Assembly: GCA_905208975.1 (NCBI GenBank)
Contig: CAJLRE010000013.1
Location: forward strand, 1-35,842
DNA length: 35,842 nucleotides
Direction: 5' to 3'
DNA from: an uncultured Collinsella sp.
GTDB taxonomy: Bacteria > Actinomycetota > Coriobacteriia > Coriobacteriales > Coriobacteriaceae
A program made the translations under genes and the position numbers. Below the pieces are notes generated by a model that was not told where the DNA came from, made no database searches, and saw only the letters and a list, made by a program, of their open reading frames with translations. Position 1 is the stretch's first letter, and every line of letters begins with the position of its first letter. Shown piece after piece: positions 1 through 7,913 of the stretch.

Positions 1-13
1 CCTTGATCCCGCA

Positions 14-55
14 AAACAAAAGGCAGGATACCATCACCACGATGATACCCTGCCT
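14..55 (-). terminator. Intrinsic terminator, minus strand (third of three)
   Basis: AGGCAGG (21-27) pairs with CCTGCCT (49-55), with a further partial ATACCATC/GATGATAC stem inside. Read on the minus strand the stem is followed by TTTTGTTTTG (11-20). It is the most distal of three terminator-like hairpins behind the minus-strand dehydrogenase gene. Confidence 0.6.
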
Positions 56-110
56 CTGTTCGTTCCTGTTTACCGTTCCGAGTAGTCCTTCCGCAGAATT
101 TCCGATAAAC

Positions 111-158
111 AAAAAACGTACCCGAACCCTTTCTCGTAAAGAATCGGGTTCGAGTACG
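111..158 (-). terminator. Intrinsic terminator, minus strand (second of three)
   Basis: CGTAC-C-CGAACCC (117-129) pairs with GGGTTCG-A-GTACG (146-158), giving 12 base pairs with one mismatch. On the minus strand the stem runs directly into TTTTTTGTTT (107-116), a good uridine tract. Confidence 0.75.
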
Positions 159-174
159 AACTGAATGCTGGAGC

Positions 175-222
175 AATAAAAAACCACCAGAAAGGTGCCT
201 GTCCCCTTTGTGGTGGTTTTGG
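175..222 (-). terminator. Terminator-like dispersed repeat, copy A
   Basis: This lies directly behind the stop codon of the dehydrogenase gene. AAACCACCA (181-189) pairs with TGGTGGTTT (211-219), and AAAGG (191-195) with CCTTT (205-209), around a 9-nt loop; the minus-strand tail is a T-run. On the minus strand it carries GGGGACAGGCACCTTT. It matches the plus-strand hairpin at 7841-7882 with about two differences over some 40 nt. Confidence 0.75.
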
Positions 223-229
223 GCCAGTC

Positions 230-1312
230 CTAGAGCGTGTGGCCGTAGGTGTTGGCAGCCTTGATGGCGGCGGCGAACTTTTCGTCGGTGAAGGGCTCGG
301 GGTTTCCCTGCTTCCACTCGTTGGTGGCGTGCGCATACTCGCACAGGGCGGGGATATCGGACTCGGAAAGCCCGACCTGCTCAAGCGTTACGGGCAGCCC
401 CATCTCCTTGTTAAAGGCTGCGTAGCGCTCAAGGTTCTCGGTGTCGCCCGTGTAGGCAAACAGCACCAGCACGCCCAGGCTCACGACCTCGCCATGCAGG
501 TAGGTGCCCTCGCGTGGAATGCTGCAGGTGGCGTTGTAGAACGCATGCGCCACGCTCGAGTTGTAGTAGTAATCGTTTTGGTTGGTCAGGTTGGAGACAT
601 AGCCCGTGTTGACCACGATATCGAGCGCGATCTGCTTGACGGCCTCGGTCGACAGGTTCTGGCGAACGTCCTCAAGACCCTGCACGCCATAGGTAAACAG
701 CGGCTCGGAGCAGGTGTGCGCGAGCGCCAGGCCAAGACCGGCGGTGTGCTCCAGGTTGCCGGCGCTCGTGGCGTATTCGACCTCGGGCTGCTTGGACAGG
801 GCGTCGCCTACGCCGGCCCAGAAGTACTCCGCCGGAGCCTCGGCAATGATCTTGGGGTTGATGAAGATGTGTGCGGGGCGGTTGGGGTACGAATAGCCCT
901 CGAGCGAGCCGTCGTCGTTGTAGACAACGGCAATGGCGGTCGCGGCCGAGCAGTTGGAACAGATCGTCGGCACCGTAAAGACGATCTTCTTGAGTTCGAT
1001 GGCCGCCGTCTTGACGGTATCGAGCGCCTTGCCGCCGCCGCACGCGATAAGTACGTCGGCCTCTTGGCAGGCGGGGGAGTTCACAACCTTGGCGATATTG
1101 GCGCGCGTGCTGTTGGTGCCGTAGACACGCGTCTCCAGAATCTCGACGTCGGTTCCCGCCAGCGCGGTTTCGATTCCGGGAAGCGCCGCGGCCAGCGCTC
1201 GTTTGCCACCGATGATTGCGACCTTGGTCGCTCCGTACTCGGCCAGCGCGCCGGGCAGCTCGTCAAAGCAATCCTCGCCGACGGTATAGTCGCTCATTCC
1301 AATCGTGCGCAT
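230..1312 (-). CDS. Iron-containing alcohol dehydrogenase (GldA/HcxA-like)
   Basis: A 360-residue NAD(P)-dependent polyol/alcohol or hydroxycarboxylate dehydrogenase of the group III iron-dependent family, cytosolic. The dinucleotide-binding GGGK motif is at residues 92-95. The metal ligands fit Asp170 (in GVGDALSK), His256 (VAHAFYN) and His273 (YLHGE). Length matches the GldA family. The segment around YNDDG (131-135) resembles the HcxA/YbdH branch as much as true glycerol dehydrogenase, so the substrate is left open. The start at 1312 has GAAAGAAGA (1318-1326) upstream on the minus strand. The gene stands alone, divergent from ileS, with three terminator hairpins behind it. Confidence 0.9.
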   Translation of the reverse strand: MRTIGMSDYTVGEDCFDELPGALAEYGATKVAIIGGKRALAAALPGIETALAGTDVEILETRVYGTNSTRANIAKVVNSPACQEADVLIACGGGKALDTVKTAAIELKKIVFTVPTICSNCSAATAIAVVYNDDGSLEGYSYPNRPAHIFINPKIIAEAPAEYFWAGVGDALSKQPEVEYATSAGNLEHTAGLGLALAHTCSEPLFTYGVQGLEDVRQNLSTEAVKQIALDIVVNTGYVSNLTNQNDYYYNSSVAHAFYNATCSIPREGTYLHGEVVSLGVLVLFAYTGDTENLERYAAFNKEMGLPVTLEQVGLSESDIPALCEYAHATNEWKQGNPEPFTDEKFAAAIKAANTYGHTL

Positions 1313-1330
1313 AGCAATCTTCTTTCGTTC

Positions 1331-1360
1331 GATAAAGTGCTTTCAGGTATTTTGCTCCAA
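1331..1360 (-). promoter_or_regulatory. Possible promoter of the iron alcohol dehydrogenase
   Basis: On the minus strand TTGGAG (1355-1360) and TTTATC (1331-1336) are 18 nt apart, just upstream of the ribosome-binding site. Both hexamers are imperfect; assigned by position only. Confidence 0.3.
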
Positions 1361-1433
1361 GAGAAGGCTAGTGACCGTGAGAAATTTCTAAAGTATGAAA
1401 CCGATGTTGAGGGTTTTTCGCCAGCGTTGACCG

Positions 1434-1442
1434 TGCTACCAT
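1434..1442 (+). promoter_or_regulatory. Candidate extended -10 promoter for the ileS leader
   Basis: TGCTACCAT is an extended -10 element (TG at 1434-1435, hexamer 1437-1442), placed so that transcription would begin about 15 nt before the T-box. The -35 region (TTTTTC, 1414-1419, 17-nt spacing) is weak. A similar TACCAT hexamer precedes the DUF948 gene. Confidence 0.4.
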
Positions 1443-1454
1443 ACAGCGCAGAAG

Positions 1455-1756
1455 CGTTGATGGGGACGAGTAGTCGGCCGTCCGCATGCTACAGAGAGCG
1501 GGGAGCGCTGAGAGCCCGTGCATGCGACCGATGAAAATCACCCCGGAGCTGCGATCCCAACGGACGCGCCGTGCAGGCACGTCTTAGTAGACATCGCCGA
1601 GATGGTCGTCGATACAGGCCAGCCGAGTAACGGATGCGAGCGCGCGATAACGCGAGCGAGGGCATCTAAGCTGGGTGGTTAAGCGAAGAGCTTTTGCGGG
1701 CACGCTGCCCGTTTTGTGGCGCTTCGTCCCAGCTTGTAAGGGACGGGCGCTTTTTT
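1455..1756 (+). ncRNA. T-box leader (isoleucine) controlling ileS
   Basis: The leader has canonical T-box parts. In stem I, GGGG (1462-1465) pairs with CCCC (1541-1544) and TCGG (1473-1476) with the CCGA near 1528. An AGTA element lies near 1469, and the conserved AGAGA/GCTGAGAG block runs about 1492-1514. The specifier triplet ATC (1537-1539), an isoleucine codon followed by a purine, sits in the specifier loop. The antiterminator has A1 AAGCTGGG (1668-1675) with CCCAGCTT (1728-1735), a 7-nt bulge TGGTTAA (1676-1682) whose TGGT can pair with the tRNA ACCA end, and A2 GCGAAG (1683-1688) with CTTCGT (1722-1727). Its 3' strand overlaps the terminator stem, so uncharged tRNA-Ile should allow read-through into ileS. 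Confidence 0.93.
1719..1756 (+). terminator. T-box regulated intrinsic terminator before ileS
   Basis: GCGCTTCGTCCC (1719-1730) pairs with GGGACGGGCGC (1740-1750), with one bulged T, followed by TTTTTT (1751-1756). The 5' strand shares 1722-1730 with the antiterminator, so the two structures exclude each other. Confidence 0.9.
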
Positions 1757-1799
1757 GGTGCCCAACGGGCGTGCGCGCCCACGACATGAAAGGGGTACC

Positions 1800-4601
1800 G
1801 TGGCAAACGAGTACAAGCAGACGATGAATCTGCCCAAAACCGGTTTTCCCATGCGTGCCGGTCTTTCCAAGTCCGAGCCCAAGCGACTCAAGGACTGGCA
1901 GGACAACAAGGTCTACGAGCAGGTTTTGAAGAAGAACGAGGGTCACAAGAAGTTCGTGCTGCACGACGGCCCTCCGTACGCCAACGGCCCGATCCACATC
2001 GGCCACGCCATGAACAAGATCTCCAAGGACATGATCAACCGCTACTGGATGATGCAGGGCTATGAGGTTCCCTACGTCCCCGGTTGGGACTGCCATGGCC
2101 AGCCGATCGAGCACAAGGTCGAGGAGAAGCTCGGCACCGAGAAGTTCAACCAGACCTCCACGGCTAAGATCCGCGAGCTCTGCAACGAGTTTGCTGTCGA
2201 GAACATCGAGCTGCAGAAGGCTGGCTTCCGTCGTCTGGGCGTGCTCGGCGACTGGGACAACCCCTACCTGACGCTCTACCACCAGCATGATGCTGCCGAC
2301 ATCGAGGTCTTTAAGGCCATGTTCGATAAGGGCATGATCTATCGCGGCCACAAGCCGGTTCACTGGTGCAAGCACTGCCACACCGCTCTGGCCGAGGCTG
2401 AGATCGAGTACTCCGACGAGACGAGCCCGTCCGTCTTCGTCCGCTTTGAGATGACTTCCAAGCCCGCTGGCCTCGAGAGCTTCGACGGCCCGGTCGACTT
2501 TATCATCTGGACGACCACGCCGTGGACCATCCCCTCCGACCAGGCAGTTTCTCTCAAGCCCGGCGCCGCCTACGTCGCCGTTGAGCATGATGGCCGCGCC
2601 GAGGTCATGCTCGAGGACCTGGCCCCCAAGTGCTGCGAGGAGTTTGGCTGGGAGTACACCCCGGTCATGGTCGACGGCAAGCCCTATGTGGTTCCCGCCG
2701 AGACCTTCCACCACATCCACTATAAGCAGCCGATCTTTGACGGTGTCGAGGGCGTGGCCCTGCTGGCCGATTACGTCGGTGTCGATGACGGTACCGGTAT
2801 CGTCCACAACTCGCCCGGCCACGGCGTCGACGACTACTTCTCCTGCCTCAAGGAGGGCATCACCGACATCTGCATGCCGGTCGATGACGACGGCAAATTC
2901 TACACCGGTGAGGAGTTTGGCACCGGCGGCCCCTTCAGCGGCATGGATACCGACGAGGCCAACCCGCACATCATCGAGTTCCTGCGCGAGCGCGGTACCC
3001 TGGTCCTCGAGAAGAAGATCACGCACAGCTATCCGCACTGCTGGCGCTGCAAGCATCCGGTGCTCTTCCGTGCCACCGACCAGTGGTTCGTCTCGATGGA
3101 CAAGACGGGTCTGCGTGAGCAGGCTGGCAAAGAGGTTCGCGAGAACGTCAAGTGGTATCCGGCTCACGCCGCCAACCGCATTGGCGCCATGGTCGAGCAG
3201 CGTCCCGACTGGTGCATCAGCCGTCAGCGCAACTGGGGCGTGCCTATTCCCAGCTACACCTGCGCCGACTGCGGCGAGAAGGTCATGAACGACGACACGC
3301 TCGATGCCGTCATCAAGCTCTTCCACGAGAAGGGCTCCGACGCCTGGTTCACCGACGCTCCCGAGAGCTACCTGGGCGAGGCCTGCGTCTGCCCCAAGTG
3401 CGGCGGTCATCACCTTAAGGCCGATAAGGACATCCTCGACGTGTGGTGGGACTCCGGCGTCTCCTGGAAGGCCGTCTGCGAGTATCGCTCCGAGCTGGAG
3501 TATCCGGCGGACGTGTATCTCGAGGGCTCCGACCAGCACCGCGGTTGGTTCCAGAGCTCGCTGCTCACCTCGGTGGGCGCCAACGGTCACGCTCCGTACA
3601 AGGCGGTCGTCTCGCAGGGCTTCACGCTCGACGGCCAGGGTCGCAAGATGTCCAAGTCGCTCGGTAACGTCATCGACCCCAACAAGGTCTGTGACGAGAT
3701 GGGCGCCGACATCATCCGCCTGTGGGTCGCCTCCGTCGATACTAGCTCCGACGTCTCCATCGACCACGAGATCCTTGCCCGTACGTCCGATGCCTACCGT
3801 CGCTTCCGCAACACGCTGCGCTTCCTGCTTTCCGAGCTCGAGGGCCAGTTTGAGCCCGAGACCGACGGCGTCGCTTTTTCCGACCTGCTGCCGCTCGACA
3901 AGCTCATGGTTGCCCGTCTGACCCAGGTCCAGGCCGAGGTCGACGACGCTTACTCTTGCTACGAGTTCCCGCGCGCTTACCGTGCGCTTTACGACTTTGT
4001 GGTTACCGAGCTTTCCAACGTGTACCTCGATGCCCTGAAGGATCGTCTGTACTGCGACAAGCCCGGTTCGCTCGAGCGCCGCAGCGCCCAGACCGTGCTC
4101 GCTGAGCTCTTCTCGATGCTCATGCGCGATCTGCAGCCGATTCTGTCCTACACCGTCGACGAGGCCATGGCCTATGCGCCTGCCGGCTGCGTCGATCACC
4201 AGAAGTACGCCGCGCTGCTCGATTGGTACAAGTCGCCCATCACGGTCGACGAGGCCAACGAGTTTGAGGGCGTGCTCGAGGCTTCGCTCGAGCTCCGTAG
4301 CGCCGTGACCAAGGCCCTTGAGGACGCCCGCTCCGCCGGCACCTTCACTAAGAGCCAACAGGTCCGCGTCAAGGCGGTCGTTCCCGCCGAGATGTATGCG
4401 CTGCTGACCGGCGACAAGGCCGTCGACCTGGCCGAGTTCTACATCGTCTCCGCTGTTGAACTGACCCAGGGCGAGGAGCTCTCCGTTGCCATCGAGGCTG
4501 CCGAGGGCGAGTGCTGCGACCGTTGCTGGAACTACCGCACCACCGTCGGCGAGTACAACGGCCACGCTCACATCTGCGAGAGGTGTGCGAACGCACTCTA
4601 G
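1800..4601 (+). CDS. ileS: Isoleucine--tRNA ligase
   Basis: A 933-residue cytosolic class I aminoacyl-tRNA synthetase that charges tRNA-Ile. The HIGH signature is at residues 66-69 and KMSKS at 616-620. A C-terminal zinc site has cysteines at 905/906/909 and 926/929 (CCDRC and CERC). These and the length fit the bacterial type 1 enzyme. The GTG start at 1800 is chosen because AAAGGGG lies just upstream and the protein then begins VANEYKQT; an in-frame GTG at 1755 falls in the T-run of the T-box terminator. Expression is controlled by the T-box leader. The stop codon overlaps a perfect 12-bp hairpin. Confidence 0.98.
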   Translation: MANEYKQTMNLPKTGFPMRAGLSKSEPKRLKDWQDNKVYEQVLKKNEGHKKFVLHDGPPYANGPIHIGHAMNKISKDMINRYWMMQGYEVPYVPGWDCHGQPIEHKVEEKLGTEKFNQTSTAKIRELCNEFAVENIELQKAGFRRLGVLGDWDNPYLTLYHQHDAADIEVFKAMFDKGMIYRGHKPVHWCKHCHTALAEAEIEYSDETSPSVFVRFEMTSKPAGLESFDGPVDFIIWTTTPWTIPSDQAVSLKPGAAYVAVEHDGRAEVMLEDLAPKCCEEFGWEYTPVMVDGKPYVVPAETFHHIHYKQPIFDGVEGVALLADYVGVDDGTGIVHNSPGHGVDDYFSCLKEGITDICMPVDDDGKFYTGEEFGTGGPFSGMDTDEANPHIIEFLRERGTLVLEKKITHSYPHCWRCKHPVLFRATDQWFVSMDKTGLREQAGKEVRENVKWYPAHAANRIGAMVEQRPDWCISRQRNWGVPIPSYTCADCGEKVMNDDTLDAVIKLFHEKGSDAWFTDAPESYLGEACVCPKCGGHHLKADKDILDVWWDSGVSWKAVCEYRSELEYPADVYLEGSDQHRGWFQSSLLTSVGANGHAPYKAVVSQGFTLDGQGRKMSKSLGNVIDPNKVCDEMGADIIRLWVASVDTSSDVSIDHEILARTSDAYRRFRNTLRFLLSELEGQFEPETDGVAFSDLLPLDKLMVARLTQVQAEVDDAYSCYEFPRAYRALYDFVVTELSNVYLDALKDRLYCDKPGSLERRSAQTVLAELFSMLMRDLQPILSYTVDEAMAYAPAGCVDHQKYAALLDWYKSPITVDEANEFEGVLEASLELRSAVTKALEDARSAGTFTKSQQVRVKAVVPAEMYALLTGDKAVDLAEFYIVSAVELTQGEELSVAIEAAEGECCDRCWNYRTTVGEYNGHAHICERCANAL

Positions 4602-4628
4602 TTACGCGGTTTTACCAAACCGCGTAAC
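4601..4628 (+). repeat. Perfect 12-bp hairpin at the ileS stop codon
   Basis: GTTACGCGGTTT (4601-4612) and AAACCGCGTAAC (4617-4628) are perfectly complementary around the loop TACC. The first base is the last base of the ileS stop codon. No T-run follows, so by itself it is not a canonical terminator; it may protect the 3' end or act with the next hairpin. Confidence 0.8.
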
Positions 4629-4642
4629 GGCTCGACGCTGCA

Positions 4643-4741
4643 AACCCGCCAGAGCGGCAATCTGCCTTTCAGCTTCGGCGGCATGACCAGAAGGTCTATG
4701 CCGCCTTGCTTCAAGGCACCTTGCTCGCTCTGGCGGGTTTT
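4643..4741 (+). terminator. Long composite hairpin ending in TTTT, probable ileS terminator
   Basis: A 99-nt imperfect palindrome. AACCCGCCAGAGCG (4643-4656) pairs with CGCTCTGGCGGGTT (4726-4739). GCAA/TTGC and GCCTT/AAGGC follow inward, and GGCGGCAT (4677-4684) with ATGCCGCC (4698-4705) and GACC/GGTC around AGAA close the top. The T-run is short (4738-4741). It is far larger than a normal terminator. The region 4742-4841 after it holds only a weak TATAAG box (4784-4789) as possible promoter for lspA. Confidence 0.65.
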
Positions 4742-4841
4742 CGCTGTTGGTAGCGAATCATCGGCTATTTCGTTGCTGGTCAATATAAGATATTGATTTG
4801 CGTTAAACGTAATTCGATGTTTTTGAGGGTAGGGGATTGAT

Positions 4842-5441
4842 TTGGGTCGTTCTGCGGATATGACGCCGCCTTTGCGTTGGCGGTTGGGTGTTGCTGGTAG
4901 CGTGGCGTTGGCCGTGCTGCTTGTTGACCAGCTGACCAAGCTTGCGGTTCGTGCCGTCGGCGATGCTCTACATGTGACTGTTATCCCCGGTGTGATCGAC
5001 TTCCTTTTCGTGCGTAACATCGGTGCTGCCTTTAGCATGGGCGAGGGGCATGGCATCGCGTTTGCCGTGCTGGCGTTGGCGGTCATTATCGCTATTGCCG
5101 TGTACCTCGTTCGTGCACCTCAGCTCGCCCATCTTGAGGTTGTGGGCATGGCGATTGTTGCGGGTGGTGCTATCGGCAACGCTATCGATCGTTTGGCCTT
5201 TGGCTTCGTGACCGATTTTATTGCCACCACCTTCATCGACTTCCCCGTCTTCAATGTGGCCGATATCGGCATTACGGTCGGTGTGGTGCTGGCGCTCTTC
5301 GGTTACATGTTCTTGAGCCCCGCGGCTCGTGAGGTCGATGCGACCGCCGAGCTTAACGCCCGTGACGAGGCCCGCGCCAAGCGCAAGGCTAAACAACGTG
5401 GGGAGCGTGCCCGCAAGATTCGCGAAAGGACTGAGCGCTAA
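4842..5441 (+). CDS. lspA: Lipoprotein signal peptidase (signal peptidase II)
   Basis: A 199-residue membrane aspartyl protease that removes the signal peptide of prolipoproteins after lipid attachment to cysteine. The family motifs are present: VDQLTK (28-33), RNIGAAFS (58-65), GAIGNAIDR with catalytic Asp116, and FNVADI with catalytic Asp141. There are four membrane helices and a long basic C-terminal tail from about residue 165 (many Arg/Lys). The TTG start at 4842 has AGGGG (4831-4835) at good spacing; ATG 4860 is a weaker alternative. The stop overlaps the next gene's ATG by one base (TAATG), so the two are co-translated. Confidence 0.95.
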   Translation: MGRSADMTPPLRWRLGVAGSVALAVLLVDQLTKLAVRAVGDALHVTVIPGVIDFLFVRNIGAAFSMGEGHGIAFAVLALAVIIAIAVYLVRAPQLAHLEVVGMAIVAGGAIGNAIDRLAFGFVTDFIATTFIDFPVFNVADIGITVGVVLALFGYMFLSPAAREVDATAELNARDEARAKRKAKQRGERARKIRERTER

Positions 5442-6454
5442 TGGCCGACATCCATATCCTTGTTGCCGACGATGCCGCTGGTCAGCGTCTTGACGCCTAT
5501 CTGGGCGCCAATGACGGCTGCCCTACGCGCTCTGCCTGCGCACATCTGATTGAGGGTGGGGTCGTAGTGGTCAATGGCGAGACCTGCCTGTCCAAAAAGT
5601 ACGCCGTGCGAGCCGGTGACCGTATTTCGGTTGATTTGCCCGAACCGCACGATCCCACCGACGTGATTCCCGAGGCCATCCCGCTCGACATTCGCTATGA
5701 GGACGACTACCTCATCGTGCTCTCCAAGCAGCGCGGCCTGGTGTGCCATCCTGCGCATGGTCATGAGAGCGGTACGCTCGCGAATGCGCTGGTCTATCAC
5801 TGCGGTATCGACCATCTGGGCACCGTGCAGGGCGAGGACCGCCCCGGTATCGTACATCGTTTGGATCGCGATACCTCGGGTCTTATGCTTGCGGCAAAGG
5901 ACGACGATACCCAGCGCGCGCTCCAAAATCTTATCCGTACGCGCACGCTCGACCGCCGCTACATTACGCTCGTTCACGGTCATATCGCCATGGATGAGGG
6001 CACCATTAACACCGGCATTGCCCGTTCTACACGTGACCGTGTCAAGATGGCGGTTTCCGATGATCCTTTTGCGCGCCAGGCCATCACGACCTTTAAGGTC
6101 CTTGAGCGCTTTGATTCCACGCGCTTTGATGACGGCTATACGCTCGTTGAGTGTCACCTGTTTACCGGTCGCACGCATCAGATTCGCGTGCACATGCGCC
6201 ATATCAACCACGCCTGCGTGGGCGATCCGCTCTACGGTAAGTGCGATGCGCGTGCCGATCAGGGTCTGACCAGGCAATTCCTCCATTCCTGGCGCGTGGC
6301 GTTCGATCATCCCGTGACGGGAGAGCGCATTGAGTGCCGCGACGAGCTGCCGTGGGATCTCGCCGCCGTCCTCGACGACTTAGCCCCGCGTTCGCTTGGT
6401 CGCACTACTGCCGGCGACGAAATCGTACCGCAGCTCGGTCTGCTCGAAGCCTAG
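5441..6454 (+). CDS. rluD: RluA-family 23S rRNA/tRNA pseudouridine synthase (RluD-like)
   Basis: A 337-residue RNA pseudouridine synthase. An N-terminal S4 RNA-binding domain (about 15-75) is followed by the RluA catalytic domain with HRLDRDTSG at 139-147; Asp142 in RLD is the expected nucleophile. The domain order matches RluD and B. subtilis YlyB, which also sits behind lspA. The exact modified position cannot be told from sequence. It overlaps lspA by one base and has no terminator of its own. Confidence 0.92.
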   Translation: MADIHILVADDAAGQRLDAYLGANDGCPTRSACAHLIEGGVVVVNGETCLSKKYAVRAGDRISVDLPEPHDPTDVIPEAIPLDIRYEDDYLIVLSKQRGLVCHPAHGHESGTLANALVYHCGIDHLGTVQGEDRPGIVHRLDRDTSGLMLAAKDDDTQRALQNLIRTRTLDRRYITLVHGHIAMDEGTINTGIARSTRDRVKMAVSDDPFARQAITTFKVLERFDSTRFDDGYTLVECHLFTGRTHQIRVHMRHINHACVGDPLYGKCDARADQGLTRQFLHSWRVAFDHPVTGERIECRDELPWDLAAVLDDLAPRSLGRTTAGDEIVPQLGLLEA

Positions 6455-6472
6455 CCAGTATTAGGTGGTTTC

Positions 6473-6504
6473 TTGAACTCGGTAAGCCTGCGGTAAGATA
6501 TACG
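6473..6504 (+). promoter_or_regulatory. Candidate promoter of the glycosyltransferase gene
   Basis: TTGAAC (6473-6478) is followed by TAAGAT (6494-6499) at 15 nt or TATACG (6499-6504) at 20 nt. Neither spacing is ideal. The gap 6455-6536 contains no other clear signal. Confidence 0.35.
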
Positions 6505-6536
6505 GTTGTTTACGTAACGCGTTCCTGGGAGCCTGC

Positions 6537-7832
6537 ATGCTCGCCTTTTTACAAACCAACACACCCATCGTGATCTTCAACCAGATTGTCGTCACGCTGC
6601 TCACGGTCTGCTTCTTGTACCAGGTGGTCTTCTTTGTCATCGGTGCTCTCCGCGGCGAGGTCGCGCCTCCCAAGGCCAAAAAACTCCACCGGTATGCCTT
6701 CTTTATTGCAGCACACAACGAGGAGGCCGTTATCGCCAACCTCGTTCGCTCCATCAAGGACCAGGATTATCCGTCCGAGCTCATCGAGGTCTTCGTGGTC
6801 GCCGATGCGTGCACCGATAACACCGCGCAGCTCGCGCGCGAGGCGGGCGCTGTCGTGTACGAGCGAAACGACCTGGCCCGTAAAGGCAAGAGCTGGGTCA
6901 TGGACTTTGGTTTTGACCGCATTCTTAACGAGTATCCCGATACCTTTGAGGGCTACTTTATCTTCGATGCCGACAACGTTATCTCCCGCGATTACGTCTC
7001 CAAGATGAATGACGCCTTTGACCAGGGCTTCCATGTGGTCACAAGCTACCGCAACTCCAAGAACTTTGGCAGCTCGTGGATCTCGGCTGCCAACGCCACT
7101 TGGTACCTGCGCGAGGCGCGTTTCCTTAACAACGCGCGTAATATCTGCAAGACGTCCTGCGCCGTATCGGGTTCGGGCTACCTTATCTCGGCTAGCGTTA
7201 TTGAGGGCATGCACGGCTGGCAGTTCCATACGCTGACCGAGGATATTCAGTTCACCACGTTCTGCGCTATTCACGGCATTCGTATTGGCTATGCGCCGGC
7301 GGAGTTCTTTGACGAGCAGCCTGTGACGTTTAAGGCGTCCTGGAAGCAGCGTATGCGCTGGACCAAGGGCTTCTACCAGGTGTTCTTTACCTACGGTAAG
7401 CATCTGGTCAAGTCGACCTTCCGCTATCATCGTTTTGCCGCCTACGACATGTTTATGACGATTGCCCCTGGTATGCTGTTATCGCTGATTTCGATGCTCG
7501 CCAACGCCACGTTCCTGATCGTCGGTGGTCTTTCGCATGGCTTTTTGGCTACCGAGGTTGAGATGCAGGCTTGTGCCGCCTCGCTCATTATGACCTTCGC
7601 GATGATGTATCAGACCTTCTTTATCCTGGCGCTACTTACGACCATCTTCGAGTACAAGCACATTCATTGTGCGCAAAAGTGGCGCCTGGTGACCAACCTG
7701 TTTACCTTCCCGATCTTTATGTTCAGCTATATCCCCATCACGGTGGCTGCGTTGTTCCTGAAGGTCGACTGGGTCCCGACGCAACACGCTGTCAACGTTA
7801 CCCTCGACGAGGTCATGCAGGGCGCTAAATAA
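6537..7832 (+). CDS. Membrane glycosyltransferase, family 2
   Basis: A 431-residue integral membrane GT2 enzyme, probably using a nucleotide sugar at the cytosolic face. An N-terminal helix (about 12-36) precedes the GT-A domain, starting with FFIAAHNEE (55-63). The metal-binding DAD is at 144-146, TED at 234-236 and QRMRW at 271-275; the TED plus Q..RW pair is typical of processive synthases such as cellulose and hyaluronan synthases. Several C-terminal helices follow from about residue 300. The polymer made is unknown and no polysaccharide cluster surrounds it. GGGAG precedes the ATG. A repeat-type terminator follows the stop. Confidence 0.9.
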   Translation: MLAFLQTNTPIVIFNQIVVTLLTVCFLYQVVFFVIGALRGEVAPPKAKKLHRYAFFIAAHNEEAVIANLVRSIKDQDYPSELIEVFVVADACTDNTAQLAREAGAVVYERNDLARKGKSWVMDFGFDRILNEYPDTFEGYFIFDADNVISRDYVSKMNDAFDQGFHVVTSYRNSKNFGSSWISAANATWYLREARFLNNARNICKTSCAVSGSGYLISASVIEGMHGWQFHTLTEDIQFTTFCAIHGIRIGYAPAEFFDEQPVTFKASWKQRMRWTKGFYQVFFTYGKHLVKSTFRYHRFAAYDMFMTIAPGMLLSLISMLANATFLIVGGLSHGFLATEVEMQACAASLIMTFAMMYQTFFILALLTTIFEYKHIHCAQKWRLVTNLFTFPIFMFSYIPITVAALFLKVDWVPTQHAVNVTLDEVMQGAK

Positions 7833-7840
7833 CCACCACC

Positions 7841-7882
7841 AAAACCACCACGAAGGGGACAGGCACCTTTGTGGTGGTTTTT
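7841..7882 (+). terminator. Terminator-like dispersed repeat, copy B
   Basis: AAAACCACCAC (7841-7851) pairs with GTGGTGGTTTT (7871-7881), and GAAGG (7852-7856) with CCTTT (7866-7870), around loop GGACAGGCA; the T-run ends at 7882. It begins 8 nt after the glycosyltransferase stop codon. It is nearly identical to the minus-strand copy at 175-222. Confidence 0.85.
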
Positions 7883-7913
7883 GCTTTTGAGTGACTGCCA
7901 CGGGAGGTGTTCA

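Noticed and set aside
239..1534. 431-codon plus-strand frame over the dehydrogenase and into the T-box
   Set aside because: It is antisense to a recognisable enzyme and its end runs through the T-box stem I, which is a better explanation of that DNA.
1755..1799. Upstream GTG start for ileS
   Set aside because: It lies in the terminator T-run and has no ribosome site; GTG 1800 has AAAGGGG upstream.
1584..4571. 995-codon open frame antisense to ileS
   Set aside because: It follows the codon periodicity of ileS, gives a low-complexity Val/Leu/Gly/Asp-rich protein without motifs, and ileS has unmistakable HIGH and KMSKS signatures. Similar long antisense frames occur opposite alaS, fruA and ptsI.
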